Shown one piece after another: positions 1 to 8,377 of a stretch of 64,000 nt of DNA. A program made the translations under genes and the position numbers. Numbering within the stretch: the stretch's first letter is position 1; each line of letters begins with the position of its first letter. The stretch is taken from assembly GCF_013408095.1 (NCBI RefSeq), contig NZ_JACBZF010000002.1, forward strand, positions 310,001 to 374,000. The letters run 5' to 3'. This DNA comes from Novosphingobium marinum. GTDB lineage: Bacteria > Pseudomonadota > Alphaproteobacteria > Sphingomonadales > Sphingomonadaceae. The notes beneath the pieces were generated by a model. That model was given only the letters and a program-made list of their open reading frames with translations, made no database searches and was not told the origin of the DNA.

Positions 1-272
1 TCGCGCCCGATTCGGTCTTCCGCCAGTGCATCGAGGGCCGTTACGACATGGTCCTCGCGATGTTCCACGATCAGGGTCACATCGCTGTCAAGACCTGGGG
101 CTTTTCGGGCAACAGCGTCATCATCATGGGGCCACCGTACCTGCACATGTCGGTCGCGCATGGCACGGCTTACGACATTGTCGGAACCGGCAGAGCCGAT
201 GCAGCGATGATGCTGAGCGCGATGCGCACCTGCGGGCGTCTGGCCTCAGGCCAGGGCTTCGAACAGGCCTAG
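1..272 (+). CDS. PdxA/TphB-family dehydrogenase, C-terminal part (partial at window edge)
   Basis: The gene enters from the left edge (first full codon at 3) and ends at 272. The visible ~89 residues carry the PdxA C-terminal signature: LAMFHDQG followed later by SVAHGTAYDIVGTGRADAA, which holds the conserved metal/substrate histidines. The PdxA family contains 4-hydroxythreonine-4-phosphate dehydrogenase and also TphB, which oxidises and decarboxylates the terephthalate cis-diol. Because a TphA2/TphA3-like oxygenase pair follows 10 bp downstream, a diol-carboxylate dehydrogenase role is inferred rather than vitamin B6 synthesis. The N-terminal half cannot be seen. Confidence 0.8.
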   Translation, partial: APDSVFRQCIEGRYDMVLAMFHDQGHIAVKTWGFSGNSVIIMGPPYLHMSVAHGTAYDIVGTGRADAAMMLSAMRTCGRLASGQGFEQA

Positions 273-282
273 GGAGAAGACC

Positions 283-1563
283 ATGAACGCCAAAACCATG
301 CCCGTCGCCGCGGGGTCGGAGCCGACTGCGGTCGATTACGCAGTCTATCACAGCCAGGCGATCTTCACTGCCGAACAGGAAAACATCTTTCGCGGACAGA
401 CCTGGTGCTACCTCGGCCTCGAAGCCGAGCTGGCCAACAGCGGCGATTTCCGTTCGACCCATGTCGGCAATACTCCGGTGGTGGTGACGCGGGCAACCGA
501 TGGCACCATCCATGCCTGGGTAAATCGCTGCGCCCACAAGGGCGCAACCGTGTGCCGCTCGCTGCGCGGTAACCAGGCCGACGGGGCGTTCGTCTGCGTC
601 TATCACCAGTGGGCCTACGACGCGACCGGTGCGCTTGTAGGCGTGCCGTTCCGGCGGGGGATGAAAGGCGTGGGCGGGTACCAGGCCGATTTCGATCCAG
701 CCGAGCATTCGCTGGAAAGGCTGCGAGTGGAATCCTTTGCAGGCATGGTGTTCGGCACGTTCAGTCCGGCCATTGCCCCGCTTGAAGACTTTCTCGGTCC
801 GGTGATGCGCAAGTATATTTCTCGCGTCTTCCAGCGTCCGGTCAAGGTGCTGGGTTATGCGCGACAGTTCATGGCCGGCAACTGGAAACTCTATTCGGAA
901 AACAGCCGTGACAGCTATCACGGGGCACTGCTTCACCTGTTCTATCCGACCTTCGGCATATACCGTCAGAGCCAGGAAAGTGCAGGCGAGCTTTCGGAAG
1001 AAGGCTTCCACAACGTGTTCACGGTGTCGAAGCCCAAGGGCGATGTCGACTACGACTCGTTCGGTGACGAGGCCAACCGCGAGATGCAGGGTGAGGCCAA
1101 GTTGCAGGACGAGCGCCTGCTGGCATTCCGCCCGGAGATCGCTGATGATGTCGGACTGCACATCCAGTCGATCTTCCCGTCTGTCGTTGTCCAGCAGATC
1201 CAGAACACCCTCGCCACCAGGCAGATCGTGCCCCACGGGACCGACAGGACCGAGCTGGTCTGGACCTATTTCGGTTACGCCGACGACGACGAGGAAACGA
1301 CCCGCCACCGGCTGCGCAACCTTAATTTGGTTGGGCCATCCGGGCTGATCTCGATGGAAGACGGAGAAGCGGTGGAGCTGTGCCAGCAGGGGACGATCGG
1401 CGCCGAAGGCAAACGCAGCTTCGTCGAAATGGGCGGCGACGACGTGCGCCAGTATTACGCGCCGATGGGCATGGATGAAAATTCGGTGCGGGGGTTCTGG
1501 AAGGGCTATCTCGGGCTGATGGGCAATGCCCTGGCCGATCTCGCAGCGGAGGGCCGGGCATGA
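283..1563 (+). CDS. Rieske ring-hydroxylating dioxygenase alpha subunit, TphA2-like
   Basis: This 426-residue protein has a Rieske [2Fe-2S] site (Cys83, His85, Cys105, His108) and a mononuclear iron site (His213, His218, probably Asp360). Remembered terephthalate 1,2-dioxygenase TphA2 matches over the whole length, including the stretch around NWKLY..DSYH and the QQIQN..RQ segment. Salicylate 5-hydroxylase and anthranilate dioxygenase large subunits are the nearest alternatives. A GGGAG-type ribosome site precedes the ATG. It overlaps the small subunit by 4 bp (ATGA) and follows a TphB-like gene, so attack on an aromatic para- or ortho-carboxylate is the best guess. No dedicated reductase is adjacent. 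Confidence 0.85.
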   Translation: MNAKTMPVAAGSEPTAVDYAVYHSQAIFTAEQENIFRGQTWCYLGLEAELANSGDFRSTHVGNTPVVVTRATDGTIHAWVNRCAHKGATVCRSLRGNQADGAFVCVYHQWAYDATGALVGVPFRRGMKGVGGYQADFDPAEHSLERLRVESFAGMVFGTFSPAIAPLEDFLGPVMRKYISRVFQRPVKVLGYARQFMAGNWKLYSENSRDSYHGALLHLFYPTFGIYRQSQESAGELSEEGFHNVFTVSKPKGDVDYDSFGDEANREMQGEAKLQDERLLAFRPEIADDVGLHIQSIFPSVVVQQIQNTLATRQIVPHGTDRTELVWTYFGYADDDEETTRHRLRNLNLVGPSGLISMEDGEAVELCQQGTIGAEGKRSFVEMGGDDVRQYYAPMGMDENSVRGFWKGYLGLMGNALADLAAEGRA

Positions 1564-2048
1564 GCGCTGCAGCCGAAGTAGCGCAAGTCGCGCAAAGTGC
1601 GATCGACGATTTCAACGCGGCTTACGGGCTTTGCCTTGATGATGACCGGCTCGAGCAATGGCCCAACCTGTTCGTTGACGATTGCCTGTACCAGGTGATC
1701 GCGCGAGAGAATGTCGATAACGGCTTGCCAGCGGCGGTGATGTATTGCGACAGCAGGGCGATGCTGGTCGATCGGGTGGTCGCGCTGCGCAAGGCAAACG
1801 TCTTCCCCGAACATTTCAACCGGCACCTGATTGGGCGTGCGGTAATCACCGGCGTGGAAGGCGACCAGGTTTCTGCTGAAGCCAGCTATGTCGTCTTCCA
1901 GACCCGTAATGATGGTGAAACGCGCATCTACAATGCCGGCAAATATGTCGATCGGTTCGATCTTAGCGGTGGAACCGTTCGACTGAAAAGCCGGACCTGC
2001 ATCTATGACACGCTGCGCATCGCCACGCTGTTGGCGACCCCGATCTGA
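1560..2048 (+). CDS. Ring-hydroxylating dioxygenase beta subunit, TphA3-like
   Basis: This 162-residue protein belongs to the NTF2-fold small subunits of ring-hydroxylating oxygenases, which stabilise the alpha3beta3 hexamer. It opens with an FNAAY helix, then an EQWPNLF segment and an ML.DRV.ALR.AN segment, all seen in remembered TphA3. The start codon overlaps the stop of the alpha subunit gene (ATGA at 1560-1563), which indicates translational coupling and a matched pair. The substrate cannot be read from the beta subunit. Confidence 0.83.
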   Translation: MSAAAEVAQVAQSAIDDFNAAYGLCLDDDRLEQWPNLFVDDCLYQVIARENVDNGLPAAVMYCDSRAMLVDRVVALRKANVFPEHFNRHLIGRAVITGVEGDQVSAEASYVVFQTRNDGETRIYNAGKYVDRFDLSGGTVRLKSRTCIYDTLRIATLLATPI

Positions 2049-2090
2049 GCCAATCCCCAATTTCCTGTTTTCCCCAGAAGGAGACTGTCC

Positions 2091-2696
2091 ATGAAGCTGT
2101 TCATTAGCCCTGGTGCCTGTTCGCTCGCTCCGCATATCGCCCTGCGCGAAACCGGCGCCACTTTCGATACGGTGAAGGTCGATCTGGCGACCCGCAAGGT
2201 CGAGACCGGAGACGATTTCCTGACGGTCAACCCGTCGGGCAAGGTTCCGGCGCTGACCCTCGACAGCGGCGAAACCCTGACCGAAAATCCCGCGATCCTG
2301 CTTTACATCGCCGACCAGAAGCCGGAAGCCGGCCTGGCGCCGCGCGACGGCACCATGGACCGGTACCGCCTGCTCAGCCGGCTGAGCTTCCTGGGTTCGG
2401 AGTTCCACAAGGCCTTCGTGCCCCTGTTTACGCCCGGCACCAGCGATGAAGCCAAGGCAGCCGCTACGACCGCAGTCAAGAATCACTTGGCCGCGCTCGA
2501 TAAGGATCTCGCCGGCAAAGAGCACTATGTGGGCGCCGATTTTAGCGTGGCCGACATCTATCTGTTCGTGATACTGGGCTGGCCTGCCCATGTCGGGATC
2601 GACATGAGCGCCTATCCCGCGCTGGGCGCCTATTGCGGTCGGATTGCGCAGCGGCCTGCGGTTGGGGCGGCACTCAAGGCTGAAGGTCTCATCTGA
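2091..2696 (+). CDS. bphK: Beta-class glutathione S-transferase, BphK-like
   Basis: This 201-residue protein begins with MKLFISPGACSLAPHIALRE, the thioredoxin-fold start of bacterial beta-class GSTs with the catalytic cysteine at position 10. NPSGKVPAL and the TENPAIL motif form the glutathione-binding site, and the C-terminal half is the helical domain. BphK-type GSTs are frequent companions of biphenyl and PAH gene clusters in sphingomonads, where they have been linked to dechlorination or to detoxifying ring-cleavage metabolites. It sits 42 bp after the small subunit gene, with a GAAGGAG ribosome site, and is the last gene before a hairpin. Confidence 0.88.
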   Translation: MKLFISPGACSLAPHIALRETGATFDTVKVDLATRKVETGDDFLTVNPSGKVPALTLDSGETLTENPAILLYIADQKPEAGLAPRDGTMDRYRLLSRLSFLGSEFHKAFVPLFTPGTSDEAKAAATTAVKNHLAALDKDLAGKEHYVGADFSVADIYLFVILGWPAHVGIDMSAYPALGAYCGRIAQRPAVGAALKAEGLI

Positions 2697-2708
2697 TCGA
2701 AGAGCGCG

Positions 2709-2732
2709 GGGCGGCGGCGATTGCCGTCGCCC
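2709..2732 (+). terminator. Candidate terminator hairpin after the GST gene
   Basis: A 10-bp stem (GGGCGGCGGC with GCCGTCGCCC, one G-U pair) closes a GATT loop 12 bp after the GST stop. The following bases are pyrimidine-rich (CGTTCTTCATTT) but do not form a clean U-run, so termination may be partial. It separates the TphA-like operon from the meta-cleavage operon. Confidence 0.45.
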
Positions 2733-2743
2733 ACGTCGTTCTT

Positions 2744-2759
2744 CATTTGCAAATGCGTT
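2744..2759 (+). promoter_or_regulatory. Operator-like motif CAWT-N4-AATGCGTT (xylF promoter)
   Basis: CATTTGCAAATGCGTT lies 105 bp upstream of the xylF start. Its first 12 bases are a perfect palindrome. The same 16-base pattern recurs before the ferredoxin reductase gene (23761-23776, opposite strand) and before nahE (25977-25992), which suggests one regulator for three promoters. The regulator is unknown. Confidence 0.5.
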
Positions 2760-2864
2760 TCAAATAGTGCAATGGATGAGGCTGCTGGCGACAGAGACGG
2801 CGATTCGGCGTTCAGGTCCAGCCGAATGCAAAATCATCGAGGCGGGAAAGGATCGGAGGGTAGA

Positions 2865-3716
2865 ATGGCAGACGCGACTTTGGACACGACCCGTCCGGAA
2901 ATTGGCAAGTCGCTGGTTGTCGGCGGAAGCTCGACCAATTACCACGACGTCGGCGAAGGCGACCCGGTGCTGCTGGTCCACGGATCGGGCCCCGGTGTGA
3001 CAGCCTGGGCCAACTGGCGGCTGAATATGCCGATCCTCGCCGAGGATTTCCGGGTCATCGCGCCCGACATGTTCGGCTTCGGCTATTCGGACAGCAAGGG
3101 CCGGATCGAGGACAAGCAGGTCTGGGTCGATCAGCTCGCCGGCTTTCTCGACGGGCTGGGAATCGACAAGGTTTCGATCGTCGGCAATTCTTTCGGTGGC
3201 GGGATCACACTGGCGTTCATGATTGCCCACCCCGATCGGGTGGAGCGCGCCGTTCTGATGGGACCTGCAGGGCTCAACTTTCCGATTACCCCTGCGCTCG
3301 ACAAGGTCTGGGGCTATGAACCCTCGGTCGAGGCGATGCGCGAATCGCTCAAGTACCTTGCCTGGGATCACAGCCGCCTGACCGAGGATCTGGTTCAGTC
3401 GCGCTATGTCGCCAGCGCCCGGCCCGAAGCACATGAACCCTATCATGCAACGTTCGGCGGCGCCGACCGCCAGGCCAACGTGGCGATGCTCGCCAGCCGC
3501 GAAGAAGACATCGCCGCGATTGAGCACGAAACCCTGATTTTGCACGGGATTGCCGATCAGGTAATCCCGCTGGATTCGACCGTGCGCCTCGCCACGTTGT
3601 TGAAGCGGGCCGACCTCCACCTTTTTGCCGAATGTGGCCACTGGGTCCAGATCGAGCGGATGGCGAGTTTCAATCGGACTGTCGCAGAGTTCTTTAAAAG
3701 TGGCCTCAAGGCCTGA
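2865..3716 (+). CDS. xylF: 2-hydroxymuconic semialdehyde hydrolase
   Basis: This 283-residue alpha/beta hydrolase has an oxyanion-hole segment LLVHGSGPGVTAWANWR, nucleophile Ser109 in GNSFGGG, Asp231 in HGIADQVIPL and His259 in CGHW. These match XylF/DmpD, which hydrolyses the ring-cleavage product of catechol or methylcatechol to 2-oxopent-4-enoate plus formate or acetate. The ATG at 2865 is chosen because GGAGGGTAG precedes it and the protein then has the family length; an upstream in-frame extension has no support. It is the first gene of the meta operon. Confidence 0.92.
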   Translation: MADATLDTTRPEIGKSLVVGGSSTNYHDVGEGDPVLLVHGSGPGVTAWANWRLNMPILAEDFRVIAPDMFGFGYSDSKGRIEDKQVWVDQLAGFLDGLGIDKVSIVGNSFGGGITLAFMIAHPDRVERAVLMGPAGLNFPITPALDKVWGYEPSVEAMRESLKYLAWDHSRLTEDLVQSRYVASARPEAHEPYHATFGGADRQANVAMLASREEDIAAIEHETLILHGIADQVIPLDSTVRLATLLKRADLHLFAECGHWVQIERMASFNRTVAEFFKSGLKA

Positions 3717-3735
3717 TCGGAGAGGAGTAAACGTC

Positions 3736-4659
3736 ATGGCTCTAACAGGTGTCATTCGTCCTGGTTACGTGCAGCTCAGGGTTCTCGACCTGGACGAAGC
3801 CATTTCCCATTATCGGGATCGCATCGGCCTGAATCTTGTCAGCCGTGACGGCGACCGCGCTTTCTTCCAGGCCTTCGACGAGTTCGATCGCCATAGCATC
3901 ATCCTGCGCGAGGCCGATCATCCCGGCATGGACGTCATGGGCTTCAAGGTCGCCAAGGATTCAGATCTCGATCACTTCGCGGAACGCCTGCTCGATTTCG
4001 GTGTGCATGTCGATGTGGTCCCGGCTGGCGAAGATCCAGGGGTTGGCCGCAAGATCAGGTTCAATACGCCCACACAGCATGTGTTCGAACTTTACGCCGA
4101 AATGGAACTTTCGGCCACCGGTCCGGCGACCAAGAACCCGGATGTTTGGGTGGTTGAGCCACGCGGGATGCGCGCTACCCGCTTCGATCACTGCGCGCTG
4201 AACGGCGTGGACATTGCCGCCTCGGCGAAGATCTTTGTCGATGCGCTCGATTTCTCGGTGACCGAGGAGCTGGTCGATGAGGGCAGCGGCACCCGCCTAG
4301 GCATTTTCTTGAGCTGCAGCAACAAGGCGCATGACGTCGCCTTCCTCGCTTATCCCGAAGACGGCAAGATCCACCATACGTCGTTCAACCTCGAATCCTG
4401 GCACGACGTCGGCCATGCAGCCGACATCATCAGCCGCTACGATATTTCGCTCGATATCGGGCCGACGCGTCACGGGATCACCCGCGGCCAGACGATCTAT
4501 TTCTTCGATCCCTCGGGTAACCGCAACGAAACCTTCAGCGGCGGTTACATCTATTATCCCGACAATCCGCAGCGCATGTGGCAGGCAGAGAGCGCCGGCA
4601 AGGCGATCTTCTACTACGAAAAGGCGCTCAACGACCGCTTCATGACGGTGAACACCTGA
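3736..4659 (+). CDS. xylE: Catechol 2,3-dioxygenase
   Basis: This 307-residue protein has the same length as Pseudomonas XylE and the same two-domain vicinal-oxygen-chelate layout. The iron ligands are visible as His152 (RFDH), His213 or His214 (IHHTSF) and Glu265 (FFDPSGNRNE). It opens catechol extradiol to 2-hydroxymuconic semialdehyde. The ATG at 3736 follows a GGAGAGGAG ribosome site and gives MALTGVIRPGYVQLRVLDLD, aligned with the XylE start. It lies 19 bp after xylF. The XylT-type ferredoxin at 10405 probably re-reduces its oxidised iron. Confidence 0.96.
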   Translation: MALTGVIRPGYVQLRVLDLDEAISHYRDRIGLNLVSRDGDRAFFQAFDEFDRHSIILREADHPGMDVMGFKVAKDSDLDHFAERLLDFGVHVDVVPAGEDPGVGRKIRFNTPTQHVFELYAEMELSATGPATKNPDVWVVEPRGMRATRFDHCALNGVDIAASAKIFVDALDFSVTEELVDEGSGTRLGIFLSCSNKAHDVAFLAYPEDGKIHHTSFNLESWHDVGHAADIISRYDISLDIGPTRHGITRGQTIYFFDPSGNRNETFSGGYIYYPDNPQRMWQAESAGKAIFYYEKALNDRFMTVNT

Positions 4660-4661
4660 TT

Positions 4662-5093
4662 ATGGACGGGGTGGTTTCGGTCCGGACGGTAGGCCACGAA
4701 CTGGCGCTCAAGGCAGCGGCTGCCGCCGTCGCCACGGGTGCGGCGGCGGGCTGTCCGGTCGTTGCCGCGGTGGTCGGTGCCGGGGGAGATCTGGTCGCGT
4801 TCGTCCGCGCCAGCGGCTCCCCTTCGCCATCCGCAAAGATCGCGCAAGATAAAGCTTACAGCGCCGCCAGCTTCCGCGTCCCGACGCCGGATCTCTATGC
4901 GATGGTTTCCGGCAATCCGGCCCTGCGCGACGGAATCGTCGCGCAGCCGGGATTAGCAATGTTCGGCGGCGGCCTGCCGATCGAAATCGCCGGTGTATTC
5001 GTCGGTGCGATCGGTGTTTCCGGCGGGAGCGAAGCGATGGACGTCGAATACGCCAACGCCGGTCTCGCTGCGATCGGCGCAAGGCAATTCTGA
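4662..5093 (+). CDS. GlcG/HbpS-like (DUF336) protein
   Basis: This 143-residue protein has the DUF336 fold signature: an A-rich first helix, VVAAVVGAGGDLVAFVRASG, an AKIAQDKAYSAASF segment and a C-terminal GGGLPIEIAGVFVGAIGVSGG. The family includes GlcG and the heme-binding HbpS, and members are often found in meta-cleavage operons without an agreed function. The start 3 bp after the xylE stop places it firmly in the operon. A binding or accessory role for an intermediate or cofactor is only a guess. Confidence 0.8.
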   Translation: MDGVVSVRTVGHELALKAAAAAVATGAAAGCPVVAAVVGAGGDLVAFVRASGSPSPSAKIAQDKAYSAASFRVPTPDLYAMVSGNPALRDGIVAQPGLAMFGGGLPIEIAGVFVGAIGVSGGSEAMDVEYANAGLAAIGARQF

Positions 5094-5132
5094 CGCACCA
5101 TGGCCTCCGGCCAACTTAGGTATTATGCTCCA

Positions 5133-6617
5133 ATGACCTCAACTTCCTCCTCTCCGGTCACCGAAACTATCCTGAACTTCATTGACGGTTCCTATCGCAA
5201 AGGTAGCGAGGGTAAGTCGTTTCCCAACGTCAATCCGGCCACCGGTTCGCAGATCGGGCTTGTCCACGAAGCAAGCCAGGCCGACGTCGCAGACGCCGTG
5301 ACTGCGGCCAAGGCAGCGCTTACCGGGCCATGGGGCAAGATGACCACGGCCGAGCGGGTCAAGCTGATCGCCGCCGTGGCGACCGAGATCGAACGACGAG
5401 CGGATGATTTCCTGGCTGCCGAAGTGGCCGACACCGGCAAGCCGCGCCACGTTGCCTCGCACATCGACATTCCGCGCGGGGCCGCCAACTTCCGCATGTT
5501 CGCGGATGTCGTCTCGACTATGCCGGGCGAAAGCTTCAACACATCGACCCCCGATGGCGGCCAGGCGCTCAACTATACCGTGCGCAAGCCCAAGGGTGTG
5601 GTCGCGGTGGTCTGCCCGTGGAACTTCCCGCTGCTGCTGATGACCTGGAAGGTTGGCCCGGCGCTGGCCTGCGGCAATACCGTGGTGGTCAAGCCGTCCG
5701 AGGAAACGCCTCGGACTGCTGCCCTGCTGGGTGAAGTAATGAACGCGGTGGGCATGCCCAAGGGTGTCTACAACGTCGTCCACGGATTCGGTCCGGGTTC
5801 GGCCGGCGAATTCCTCACGTCCAACCCCGATGTCGATGCCATCACCTTCACCGGCGAGACCGGCACCGGACAGGCGATCATGCAGAAGGCCGCGATCGGC
5901 GTTCGCGACATTTCGTTCGAACTCGGTGGCAAGAACCCGGCGATTGTGTTCGCCGATGCCGACCTCGACAAGGCGGTCGAGGGTCTGTCGCGCTCGGTCT
6001 TCCTGAACACCGGGCAGGTCTGCCTCGGAACCGAGCGGGTCTATGTCGAGCGACCGATCTTCGACGCCTTCGTGGCGCGGATGGCGGCGGCGGCGCAGGG
6101 CTTCAAGCCGGGCGTGACCGGTGATCGCGCCTATCTCGGCCCGCTGATCAGCGCCGAGCACCGCGAGAAAGTGCTGGGTTACTATCGCCGTGCGGTCGAG
6201 GACGGGGCCACCGTGGTCACCGGCGGCGGCGTTCCCGAAATCTCGGGTGCGGAAGCCGGTGGCTTCTTCGTGGAACCGACGCTGTGGATCGACGTCGCCC
6301 ACGGCGATACCGTGATGCGCGAGGAAATCTTCGGACCGTGCTGCGGTATCGTGCCGTTCGACAGCGAGGACGAGGTGATCGCACTTGCAAACGATACGGT
6401 TTACGGCCTGTGCGCCTCGATCTGGACCGAAAACATGTCCCGCGGACACCGCGTGGCGGCGGCGATGGACGTGGGGGTGTGCTGGGTCAATTCCTGGTTC
6501 CTGCGCGATCTGCGCACGGCTTTCGGCGGGTCCGGCCATTCCGGCATCGGCCGGGAAGGCGGGGTGCACAGCCTCGAATTCTACACCGAGATCACCAACA
6601 TTTGCGTGAAGCTGTAA
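5133..6617 (+). CDS. xylG: 2-hydroxymuconic semialdehyde dehydrogenase
   Basis: This 494-residue NAD+ aldehyde dehydrogenase has Asn164 (PWNFPL), Glu264 (ELGGKN) and catalytic Cys297 (GQVCLGTER). The segment SHIDIPRGAANF and the C-terminal GREGGVHSLEFYTE are characteristic of XylG/DmpC. It oxidises 2-hydroxymuconic semialdehyde to 4-oxalocrotonate (enol form), opening the dehydrogenative branch. The start is uncertain: ATG 5133 gives a near-family length, whereas ATG 5100 would add 11 residues; neither has a strong ribosome site. Confidence 0.94.
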   Translation: MTSTSSSPVTETILNFIDGSYRKGSEGKSFPNVNPATGSQIGLVHEASQADVADAVTAAKAALTGPWGKMTTAERVKLIAAVATEIERRADDFLAAEVADTGKPRHVASHIDIPRGAANFRMFADVVSTMPGESFNTSTPDGGQALNYTVRKPKGVVAVVCPWNFPLLLMTWKVGPALACGNTVVVKPSEETPRTAALLGEVMNAVGMPKGVYNVVHGFGPGSAGEFLTSNPDVDAITFTGETGTGQAIMQKAAIGVRDISFELGGKNPAIVFADADLDKAVEGLSRSVFLNTGQVCLGTERVYVERPIFDAFVARMAAAAQGFKPGVTGDRAYLGPLISAEHREKVLGYYRRAVEDGATVVTGGGVPEISGAEAGGFFVEPTLWIDVAHGDTVMREEIFGPCCGIVPFDSEDEVIALANDTVYGLCASIWTENMSRGHRVAAAMDVGVCWVNSWFLRDLRTAFGGSGHSGIGREGGVHSLEFYTEITNICVKL

Positions 6618-6621
6618 GACG

Positions 6622-7416
6622 ATGACAATTGATCCCAAGACTATCGAACAAGCGGCCTTGGCCCTGCGCGGCGCGGCCGAAACGGGGAAGCCTGTCAGCC
6701 CGATCCGCGACCTGATTTCGGCTGGTGGCGTCGAAGCCGCCTATGCCGTGCAGGAAGCCAACACCAAGCACTACCTCGCCAATGGACGGCGCCTGGTCGG
6801 CCGCAAGATCGGGTTGACCTCGATCGCGGTCCAGCGCCAGCTTGGGGTGGATCAGCCCGACTATGGGATGCTGTTCGCTGACATGGACGTGCCGGAAGGC
6901 ATCCCGGTGTCGCTCGACCAGGTGATCCAGCCCAAGGTTGAGGCCGAGATTGCGATCGTCGTTGGGCGGGATTTGCCCCACCCCGACATGACGACCGCCG
7001 AAATGATTCGCGCGGTCGAATATGTCGTTCCGGCAATCGAGATCGTCGACAGCCGCGTCGCAAACTGGGACATCAAGATCTGGGACACGATCGCCGATAA
7101 TGCCTCGAGCGGGCTGTTCGTGCTCGGCGCGGTGCCGCGCAAGCTCGACGGGCTCGATCTGCGCAGCTGCGGCATGGTCATGGAAGCCAAGGGTGAGCCG
7201 ATTTCGGTCGGTGCCGGGATCGCCTGTCTGGGCAGCCCGATCACCGCCTCGCTGTGGCTGGCGCGGGTGATGGCCAAAGCGGGGCGTCCGTTACTCGAAG
7301 GCGATGTAATCCTGTCGGGCGCGCTCGGGCCGATGGCCGGGGTTGCGCGCGGCGATGTGGTCGAAGCCCGGATCAACGGAATCGGAACGGTCCGCGCCGC
7401 GTTCGCCGCTGACTGA
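6622..7416 (+). CDS. xylJ: 2-oxopent-4-enoate hydratase
   Basis: This 264-residue member of the fumarylacetoacetase-like hydratase/decarboxylase family contains [21 protein letters not shown] and PKVEAEIA, with metal ligands in the VEAEIA and NWDI.DTIADN segments. It resembles XylJ/DmpE/MhpD more than the decarboxylase XylI. It adds water to 2-oxopent-4-enoate to give 4-hydroxy-2-oxovalerate. It begins 4 bp after the xylG stop. Hydratase and decarboxylase are close paralogues, but a better XylI match lies at 9407. Confidence 0.9.
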   Translation: MTIDPKTIEQAALALRGAAETGKPVSPIRDLISAGGVEAAYAVQEANTKHYLANGRRLVGRKIGLTSIAVQRQLGVDQPDYGMLFADMDVPEGIPVSLDQVIQPKVEAEIAIVVGRDLPHPDMTTAEMIRAVEYVVPAIEIVDSRVANWDIKIWDTIADNASSGLFVLGAVPRKLDGLDLRSCGMVMEAKGEPISVGAGIACLGSPITASLWLARVMAKAGRPLLEGDVILSGALGPMAGVARGDVVEARINGIGTVRAAFAAD

Positions 7417-7438
7417 ATTCAAATTGGAGGCTGGTCAA

Positions 7439-8377
7439 ATGGCCAAGATGAAGTGCGCAATTATCGGCTCCGGCAATATCGGGACCGACCTGATGATCAA
7501 GCTGCTCAAGGGTTCGGATACACTGGAGCTAGCGGCGGTTGTCGGGATCGATCCGGCCTCCGAAGGGCTGGCGATGGCCAGCGAACGCGGCGTCCCGACG
7601 ACCCACGAAGGAATCGAGGGCCTGTGCCGGATGCCGCAATATGCCGATATCGGCATCGCCTTCGATGCGACCTCGGCCTATGCGCACAAGGCGCACGACG
7701 AAATCCTCGCCCGTGACGGCAAGCTGATGGTCGACCTTACCCCGGCCGCGATCGGCCCGGCGACCATTCCCCCGGTCAACCCGGCGGTCGATGCCGCGGT
7801 GCGCAACATCAACATGGTGACCTGTGGCGGGCAGGCGACAATCCCGATCGTCGCGGCGGTCTCGCAGGTCGCCAAGGTGCACTACGCCGAAATCGTCGCG
7901 TCGGTTTCGTCGCGTTCCGCCGGTCCCGGCACCCGTGCCAACATTGATGAGTTCACCCGCACAACGGCGCGGGCGATCGAAACTGTCGGCGGCGCGGCCA
8001 AGGGCCGGGCTGTGATCATCCTTAATCCCGCCGAACCGCCGATGATCATGCGTGATACGATCTTCACGCTGTCGGAAATGGTCGATGAGGACAAGGTGCG
8101 CGATTCGGTCCTGGCTATGATTGCAAGGGTGCAGTCGTACGTGCCGGGCTACCGGCTCAAGCAGGAAGTACAGTTCGAACGCTTTGGCTCGAACCGGCCG
8201 CTCAATATCCCCGGCTACGGTGAATTCGAAGGACTCAAGACCAGCGTGTTCCTCGAGGTCGAGGGCGCGGGCGATTATCTGCCCAACTATTCCGGCAACC
8301 TCGACATCATGACCGCTGCCGCCAAGGCGGCAGGCGAGAGCCTGGCCAAGACTCATATGGAAAAGACTGCAGCATGA
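7439..8377 (+). CDS. xylQ: Acetaldehyde dehydrogenase (acylating)
   Basis: This 312-residue protein starts at the ATG at 7439 after TTGGAGG. It shows an N-terminal Rossmann motif [11 protein letters not shown] and the catalytic Cys129 in MVTCGGQAT, as in DmpF/XylQ/MhpF. It converts acetaldehyde, channelled from the aldolase, to acetyl-CoA with NAD+ and CoA. The stop overlaps the aldolase start by 4 bp (8374-8377), consistent with the known heterodimeric complex of the two enzymes. Confidence 0.95.
   Translation: MAKMKCAIIGSGNIGTDLMIKLLKGSDTLELAAVVGIDPASEGLAMASERGVPTTHEGIEGLCRMPQYADIGIAFDATSAYAHKAHDEILARDGKLMVDLTPAAIGPATIPPVNPAVDAAVRNINMVTCGGQATIPIVAAVSQVAKVHYAEIVASVSSRSAGPGTRANIDEFTRTTARAIETVGGAAKGRAVIILNPAEPPMIMRDTIFTLSEMVDEDKVRDSVLAMIARVQSYVPGYRLKQEVQFERFGSNRPLNIPGYGEFEGLKTSVFLEVEGAGDYLPNYSGNLDIMTAAAKAAGESLAKTHMEKTAA

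Noticed and set aside
2733-2864. A sigma54 promoter before xylF
   Set aside because: No GG-N10-GC arrangement was found; the closest candidates have an 11-base spacing or lack the GC.
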